DNA from: Stereum hirsutum FP-91666 SS1
Taxonomy: Eukaryota > Basidiomycota > Agaricomycetes > Russulales > Stereaceae
DNA length: 64,000 nucleotides
NCBI RefSeq assembly: GCF_000264905.1
Contig: NW_006763133.1
Span: 1,870,329-1,934,328 of the forward strand
Direction of reading: 5' to 3'
Positions 57,753 to 64,000 of the stretch are shown here, piece after piece; position 1 is the stretch's first letter, and each line of letters opens with the position of its first letter. The notes beneath the pieces were generated by a model that saw nothing but the letters and a program-made list of their open reading frames with translations, made no database searches and was not told the origin of the DNA. Both the position numbers and the translations under genes were made by a program.

Positions 57753-60229
57753 TCATGCGCCTCCGTTCTGAGCTAAATGTCCCGGACGACGCACCACCCC
57801 AGTATTCCCAACATCGTTCGTCAACTGCTGAACATTAGATCCCAGCGGCGCGAGGCTACCACCCTGGTGATCAGAGACGATCACGTTCGACGACGCACTG
57901 ACTTCGCGGTCATAAGTGTTGCCCGCGGTATCGGTATATGTGAGCGTATTCTCGCTCGTGCCGTTGGCACCGCTGTTACCTGTCGAAGCGGTGTGGAAGA
58001 ATCCGCCCGCGAGCTGGTTCTCTGTGATGGTCGAGCCGAGGATGAAAGGTGCGGGGAGGATCGTGCGGTCGTAGGAGTGGTTGAATGTGGCCGTGTACTT
58101 TTTTTTTTTTTTTTTTTTTCTTTTGTTAGAGGGTGTTGATAATATTATGCCAGGGAGAGTAGGGACTTACAGTTGCTCCCGTCAGGGGTCAGTTCGGTGA
58201 AGTTGATGAAGAGCGGGAATGAGAAGGAGTCCTGCATCACTTGTACGCCGTTATGGGTGGACGAGACTTGACCCGACGATGTTTGCGTTACGAGCTGCAT
58301 ACCGTGCGTGCCAGTATTAGTGACATGGTATGCCATTCGAGGGAGGAAGAGGTCGCGCCCACCTGAATAGTCGCATTATCGATATACTGCTGCAGATTCG
58401 AATACTGCAACTCCTGGCTGAACACCACGTCCGTCACCGTCCCATTCCCACTCACAATCGTCGACTCGATCCGCACGCTCCTCGTCGCCGTAACCGTCAC
58501 GTTCAAATTCTCCCCCACGAAACTCCCCGTCGTCGTCGAATCCGCGAAGTCCTCCACTTCGTGGACCGTTATGTTTCCCGTCGTCGGGGCGGACGAAGAA
58601 TCGAGTTGGACTTGTAAGAGGCCGGAGACGAACCAGTTTTGGTTGATGGTGTGGTCGGATTCGGCGGAGGCGACGTCGAGGGTTATGTTGTGGGGTGAAC
58701 CGTCGGTGAGGATGGGAATGAAGGGAGTGAGGTCGAGGAAGTAGGTCGGTAGGTCGATGGCACCGTAGGAGGTGATAGGTCTGTAGGAGAGGACGAGGGT
58801 GAGGTTTCGTCTATATTGGGACGGCCAGGCAGTACTGACCTCCACGCTGTTGGGACAATACCTCCCGTGAAGATGACGGCGTATGGAAAGACAGCCCCTG
58901 CTACCATACCATCCACAAGAAGACGGACTTCACGGAATGGACCTTGGCCTATGGTCGTTCCCGGAGGAAGGTCGTCGGCAAACTCGTTCGCTATGTTGAA
59001 GTACCAGAATTCTTCATTGCCGTTCCTATGGAAATTTCCATGAGTAACGCCTAGTAAAACAAAGACGTATAAGACGGAAGGCCTTAGACCTACCCTGATG
59101 CGAAGAGCTCAGCATAGGCTGTGACCGCATTTTGTGGCAATGTTACATTGAGCTGGTGTGCATAGATCAATTCGAGTTATAAGAGGAACGAGTCATCCAT
59201 GATCACTTACAGAAAACCCAGGAGGCACTGAGGCATCGTCGCCTGTAGTGTTCAATAATGTGGATAGGGGGACGATCAGGTCTGCACGAGGAGCAGGCGG
59301 ATTCTCTGTAGACGAAGCGAAGAAAGTCGCCTCGACGGTAGCTATGTTATTTCGGAGTGAATTCGGTATGTTTCGTGAGCAACGTCTATGCGCTTCAGAT
59401 AGAGGATTACTGACCTGCGTATTGTCCGTCCAAGCCGGTCTCGAGCAGATTATCGAGCTGGAAAATGAAAGTCCCACTGTTCTCAAAGAGAGGGAGGAAG
59501 CGCGTCACATCCCTACGAAAACAAAATATCAGGTCTTACAACCTCTGTACCAGAAACCATACTATACGAGACATACTCACTTGCGATACGTCCAGATGAT
59601 TCCATCCCCAGAGGTAGGCTCCGGAGTCGACGTGCGCCAGACTGCGTCGTATGAATATACTTGTCACATTTTCTGTTGCACGAACAAGAAAATGCGTGCA
59701 CGTACTCTCGACGTTCTGGAATGTAAATATACCCAATCGGTCGAATTGAGTTCCGTTGGAGGTAACCGTGAGATTGAGGGAGATCCCTGCCCAAGAGCCA
59801 ACTGGGCCACAATCCGTGGGCGGTCTATAGTGCCACATACATATCAACGTCTGGAACTCGGAAATTGTTCGGAGCGTACGTACGTGAGCTGAACTATCTC
59901 TGGACTGCCAATGTCGTTAGAATACGCTTGAGGCCAGACCGATTCCGAGAGCAAACCAACAGAGAACAACACGCACTCTCCAAACGAGTTTCCAAAGGTG
60001 CGTCTGCCGCACGAGAAACATTATCAGCGATGGCCCTTTTCTCTTCCCGTGAACAGCATGGCACGCACTGCAAGATTGGTACCGTGCACGTCTGAGCATC
60101 CTGAGGCAAAGGCGGGGGTTGAGCGACCTGAAAATCCACGAGCGCAGCTCCCTTGACTGTTGTCACCACGAAAAGCGACGCTACAACAACCGTCACTAGC
60201 CAAAGCCTGCAAAGCTCTGGAAATCCCAT
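57753..60229 (-). CDS. PNGase A-like secreted glycoamidase
   Basis: The start at 60229 opens with a signal peptide (MGFPELCRLWLVTVVVASLF), followed by LVDFQVAQPPPLPQ, the usual beginning of the mature region. Exons then give ISLNLTVTSNGTQFDRLGIF, VWRTSTPEPTSGDGIIWTY, NEEFWYFNIANEF, GPFREVRLLVDG, VFPYAVIFTGGIVPTAWR and the core PITSYGAIDLPTYFLDLTPF. These are the features of the peptide-N4-(N-acetyl-beta-glucosaminyl)asparagine amidase A family, which cuts N-glycans from glycopeptides. Many N-glycosylation sequons are present. The C-terminus ends in VRPGHLAQNGGA at 57753 with no membrane segment. About ten introns are present, one holding an A21 tract on the sense strand. A TATAAAA element lies about 120 bases upstream. 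Confidence 0.9.
58099..58119 (+). repeat. T21 homopolymer in an intron of the PNGase A-like gene
   Basis: Twenty-one consecutive T, continued after one C by four more T. On the gene's strand this is an A-tract directly before the AG acceptor of the YTATFNHSY exon, instead of the usual pyrimidine tract. Confidence 0.9.
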
Positions 60230-60939
60230 GACGAATTGGTCTCAAGAACCGACAGAGAAGAGTCAAGGAAACTCAACGACGACCTCGCAGTGGGGAAGAG
60301 GACGATGACGGAGAGTGGGAAACCTATAACCGATGCACCCAGGGGTTTTATATGCACATCGTCAAAGCAGCATGAGAACCCAACTTGGCTGGAAATCTAT
60401 CGTTTCTGGAAACAGGCCGATGAGAAGAACGGGCCAATTGCAAACGCTGATGCATGGACTGCATCCGTGCGAGAAGGAGGATCCGCATTGGGTGTACACA
60501 TGTGGTACGAACCGTATACGATCTTCAGGGCAAGGTTCTGTGTAAGAATAATCAGAATCAAGGAAAATAATAGATAGTTTCTGTGAGCTGGATATACATC
60601 TGGTGTTGAAATATGATGAACAGGTGGACACAGATGTTCAGGTTTGTCACTGGGAATCATTTCCTAGTGGATGGGCGGCGAGGTCAAATTTGAACTGAAC
60701 ACGATTCGGGGCAAATCATTGTGCCACACGAGAGGGATGATATTAGACAAATCGTTCAGTACGAATCTATGCATGGATCAGGGCAAAAAAACTAGGTGTA
60801 CAAATGAGAATGTCCATGTCAACCAAATATCAGACATTTAAACGAGAACCTGAGAAGAAAAAATCGCAGGACCACACCAGACAAATCCCCGGTGCAACAC
60901 GTTCGGAAGCCCACCACACTCTGGACTCGAAACTCGAAC
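60230..60939. other. Intergenic region, PNGase promoter and ABC-gene 3' side
   Basis: A 710-base spacer between two minus-strand genes. The TATA element at 60346 is its only recognisable feature. No gene is supported. Confidence 0.4.
60346..60352 (-). promoter_or_regulatory. Candidate TATA box of the PNGase A-like gene
   Basis: TATAAAA on the minus strand, about 120 bases upstream of the start at 60229. Confidence 0.5.
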
Positions 60940-62151
60940 CTACACGTCCGGGACGGGCTCTTCCACGACCTTCGTCGGCGTGAGCTGGATGGTCCGCGTC
61001 GCCACCCGCTGCGACTGCTCTTCGGAGTGTGTGATCCAGATGATGGCCTTGAGGTTCGTTTCCGGATTATGGATTCCATTGACGAGCGTCTTCTCCACGA
61101 GCTCGGACGTCGTCGCGTCGAGCGCTGAGGTAGGCTCTAAAAGGCAGGATAGTGTCAGTATATTTATAGCGACCGGCATAATGAATGGAATAGAATCAAG
61201 TGCACAAGGGGATAACAACTCAAATAAGAAAAAGTTGAAAGTATTGCATCAGCACTCACCATCAAGCAACAACACCTCCGCCGTATTCAGCCCAAACGCA
61301 ATAGCAAGCGCAATCCTCTGCGACTCCCCACCACTCAACGTATTCCAAGCTCTATCCCACAGCTCATCGTCGATTCCCCATGATCTCGCCACATCCCAGA
61401 CATTGTGATAGTCCTCGAGTCCGACCGCCTTGTCTGCTTTGCGGCGGGATCGGAAGGTGTTGAGCGTGTCGAGGAAGTCGCGGGGCGTCTTTGGGAGGAG
61501 GGAGGGGCGCTGGGGGACGTATTGGATGTGGGTGCGGTAGGTCGGGACGCCTGGAAGTTATTATGATTATGGGAGAGTGACAAGGTGCAGGTCAGTGTAC
61601 GAGTTATGTGTCGCGAGAGTTGCTCAGGGAGAAGAAGACATACCATAAGCCATCGGCGTCCTTCATGGCCATTACAAACACGAGGACGAATGCGTTCGTA
61701 AACACTTCACATACGGTCGTACAATCTATAAAAGCACTCACTTTCCCCTATACTTAATCGACCCCTCGTACATATTCAGATGCGCCAGACACTTCAACAA
61801 AGTCGTCTTCCTTCACAGAACTTTCCTCATCAGCATCCATCATGGACAACCCCCCGACCACACAGATGTACGGCCGAAGTCGAAATGAATGCGAACGTAC
61901 CCTACACCACTCCTCGCTCTCAAAGCCACCACATCGCCCTCATAAACCGTAAAGCTCGCCCCCTCAAAGATATTCTCGCTCGGCAGATCCGGGCGTGCAC
62001 ACGAAACGCCCTCGACGACGAGGACGGGCGTCCGCTCATCCATGGACATGGTGGACGTGTTGGCGAGCGTGCTGGTCTCGGAGCTCAAAGGTGCGTGTTT
62101 CTGATCGTCTGACTTGGAGGTCGTGGTCGTGGTCGCGGTCGTGGGCGTCAT
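60940..62151 (-). CDS. Soluble ABC ATPase, FetA/STAR1-like
   Basis: The start at 62151 gives a Thr/Ser-rich lead (MTPTTATTTTTSKSDDQK), then one ABC nucleotide-binding domain split over about six exons. The order is VEGVSCARPDL, ARSGVG-KTTLLKCL (Walker A, split by an intron, first Gly replaced by Ala), YVPQRPSLLPKTPRDFLDTL with the Q-loop Gln, signature LSGGESQRIALAIAFG, Walker B VLLLDEPTSALD, and H-loop IIWITHSEEQ. It ends EEPVPDV at 60940. There is no membrane domain. Features such as the PSLLPKTP loop and the IIWITHSEEQ segment resemble bacterial FetA (YbbL) and plant STAR1 ATPases, which pair with a separate permease (FetB, STAR2). The partner is not in this window. Metal or sugar-nucleotide export is a family-based guess. 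Confidence 0.85.
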
Positions 62152-62618
62152 GCGTGCTGCTTGCGCCGGGCGCGTTGTATACGTACTTGGGCTAAGTTAG
62201 GAGCTGGGGACGAAGCAGATAGGCTCGGAGGCAACTTCAAGGAGTCGAAGGGACGGAAGTTGCATTCCGAAAACACGAACGTTTGTATTCTTCAGGGTGA
62301 TCTGTGGTCCACGATCGCAAACATTACGCAGATACGAAGCCTCACAAAGGCCTCTAGCCGAGAATAAACGATGACCATCGTGTGCGTATTATAGGCGCAA
62401 GGCAGAGCATATCGGACGAGTTGGGAGTGAAAATGCGTGACGGTGGACAGCAAGCAAGTATGATATGTAATGGGTTGAAGAGAGGAATGAATGAGTGCGA
62501 GGGAGTTGAAGTACTGGAGTCCGACCAAAATATACACAGCGACATGGACATGCGGACGTTTCTAGACTAGATAATGGCATAACTAGCAGGGCATGCAGCG
62601 TCGTCAAGTAAGTATTTT
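62152..62618. other. Intergenic region, ABC-gene promoter and TOM40 3' side
   Basis: A 467-base spacer with no supported gene. It should hold the ABC-gene leader and the TOM40 polyadenylation site. Confidence 0.4.
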
Positions 62619-64000
62619 TCATGGGTACCCTGGCGGAGGGGGCATTCCCATCTCCTCCGGTGTCAAGGTCGTGCTCTCGATCGACACACCCACACCCACC
62701 TTCGCAGCGTTCTACAGCGCCATCACCAATAAAAAGGAGTCAATCATCAATTCTACAATGATAACAAGGCTCAAAAAAAGCGTACCTTGAAGTGATCAAT
62801 CTCACCCGCAACGGTGAAAGTGAACGTCGGCGCGAACCTCTGTTCCAACAACGCCGAGACCTTCCCCGTCGAATCCACCTGGGCCCTAAACGTCGACATC
62901 CTCAAATCATACTTTGCCCCCAACGTCGCAATCGCGTCTCTCCTCGCCGGCGCCGCGATCACCTGCAACTCCGCCGCCGCGTCCACCTTCTCGCTCAACT
63001 TATGCCAATACGTGGCGAGCATCATCCCCGCGGGCTGCACCGTCGCCGTCGCGATCCAGTCCTTGTCCGTTCCGGTGAGTTTGGCGACGTATTGGGTCGT
63101 GAAGTCGGTCTGTTGGGGCGCTTGGCGTTGGTAGATTGTTTCGAAACCGAGGGCGAGGTTTTTGCTGATGGATTGGAGGTAGGAGCCGACATAGATCCCG
63201 TTGAGGTCGAGGGGGGAGGGGTTGATCGCTTTTACGTTCATGTTGAAGTCTTGGCCTCCGTAGTCCTGCTCGAGCTGGATCATGTTCTGGCCTGCTTGAC
63301 CGGAGAACTAGCAAGACAAAGGACATTTTTTGAGTTGGGCTTTAGTTGGCGATGTATTCTGTGGGAGATGAGGACAGACACGAGCGACGTACCTGGGCCT
63401 GAATTTTTGAGACATTTGTAGGTGACCAGCCCTGGTTCAACCGTGCGTTGACAGCACCTTCGTGGTCAACGTGGCCCGTCAACAATGTCTATATCCACCA
63501 ACACCACCAGCCAAAGAAGAAGAACACGTTCCGTCAGCTTCAAAAACCCATCATAGCGCGCGAGAAAGAGACACGTACGTTAGCATTGGCGAAGATAGCC
63601 CCAAAATTATACATCGACGGCGACGTCTGCGACGCCAATGAGAACGAATGTGTCACTTGGAACACAGGCTCCATCGACAGTCCCTTCGTCAGGTCCGCTC
63701 GCGCGCCATCGAAGAAGAAGTTCGTCAGGTGCGTGTCTGTCAATGTTTCGCAGTATCAAGTTCGTCAGCATCCTCTATCCATCATATCCATCACGGAGCA
63801 CAAGGGAACGAGTTGAGAATAAAGGACACGCACTTTTGACCTCCTTCTGCAGGTTCTCCACCGAGCCAGGATTGGACAACCCAAGCGCCGCTCTCCACCC
63901 CGAGAAACGATTATACGCATTCGAGAGGGGCGACAAAAACGTCGGTTTGCTCGACGATGACGAGGCCAAAGCTGACGAAGACGAGGGTGTGGAGACGGGA
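62619..64000 (-). CDS. TOM40: Mitochondrial import receptor subunit Tom40 (5' end outside window)
   Basis: The gene runs off the window at 64000, so the first residues are missing. The frame is open to the edge with a Ser-rich segment. Visible exons give FLSPLSNAYNRFSGWRAALG, VENLQKEVK, HLTNFFFDGARADLTKGLSM, FQVTHSFSLASQ, GWSPTNVSKIQAQ, then a long exon with NMIQLEQDYGGQDFNMNVK, NGIYVGSYLQSISKNLALG and EQRFAPTFTFTVAGEIDHFK. The last exon ends EEMGMPPPPGYP with TGA at 62619. The GGQDFNMNVKAINPSP stretch and the alternating beta-strand pattern mark Tom40, the 19-strand porin-like channel through which nearly all proteins enter mitochondria. Order and length fit the family, about 350-370 residues overall. 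Nothing odd is seen apart from the missing 5' end. Confidence 0.93.

Overview
The window reads as nuclear DNA of a filamentous basidiomycete, most likely an Agaricomycete. Genes lie on both strands at about one per 2.5 kb. Most are cut by many short GT-AG introns of roughly 50-70 bases. The proteins are fungal (FKS-type beta-1,3-glucan synthase, RTA1-like membrane protein, Golgi UPF0658-like protein, polyporopepsin-type aspartic protease, GH5_7-like secreted protein). I found 25 protein-coding genes, two of them cut by the window ends. I found no RNA genes, transposons, CRISPR arrays or viral genes. Exon coordinates are given where I could resolve every phase; elsewhere the start and stop codons are given and inner exons are approximate.

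Layout. 1-6 kb: tail of a SET-domain lysine methyltransferase (+), a many-exon UPF0658-like Golgi membrane protein (+), a secreted aspartic protease (-). 6-18 kb: DNAJC9-type J protein (+), FHIP/RAI16-like dynein-adaptor subunit (-), FKS glucan synthase (-). 18-31 kb: LRR-like/serine-rich protein (+), NmrA-like reductase (-), PTC7-type phosphatase (+), dipeptidyl peptidase III (-), mitochondrial TPR protein (-). 31-42 kb: a degenerate GH5_7-like secreted protein (+), a GCIP-like protein (-) head to head with the i-AAA protease YME1 (+), and a secreted protein of unknown function with a Gly-Pro repeat (+). 42-53 kb: RTA1-like 7-TM protein (-), the TFIIH helicase RAD3/XPD (-), a charged nuclear-type protein (-), mitochondrial phenylalanyl-tRNA synthetase (+), mitochondrial GrpE (-). 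53-64 kb: trifunctional C1-THF synthase (+), PNGase A-like amidase (-), a FetA/STAR1-like ABC ATPase (-), TOM40 (-, cut by the window end).

Two themes stand out. Many genes are mitochondrial: PTC7, the TPR protein, YME1, FARS2, MGE1 and TOM40, with DPP III and C1-THF synthase probably dual-targeted through in-frame upstream start codons. The rest is secretory or cell-surface. The most unusual locus is the GH5_7-like gene at 31.5-34.3 kb. Its protein has lost both catalytic glutamates and carries a 54-residue, strongly basic insert ending at Lys-Arg sites on both sides. It looks like a pseudoenzyme that may also release a cationic peptide.
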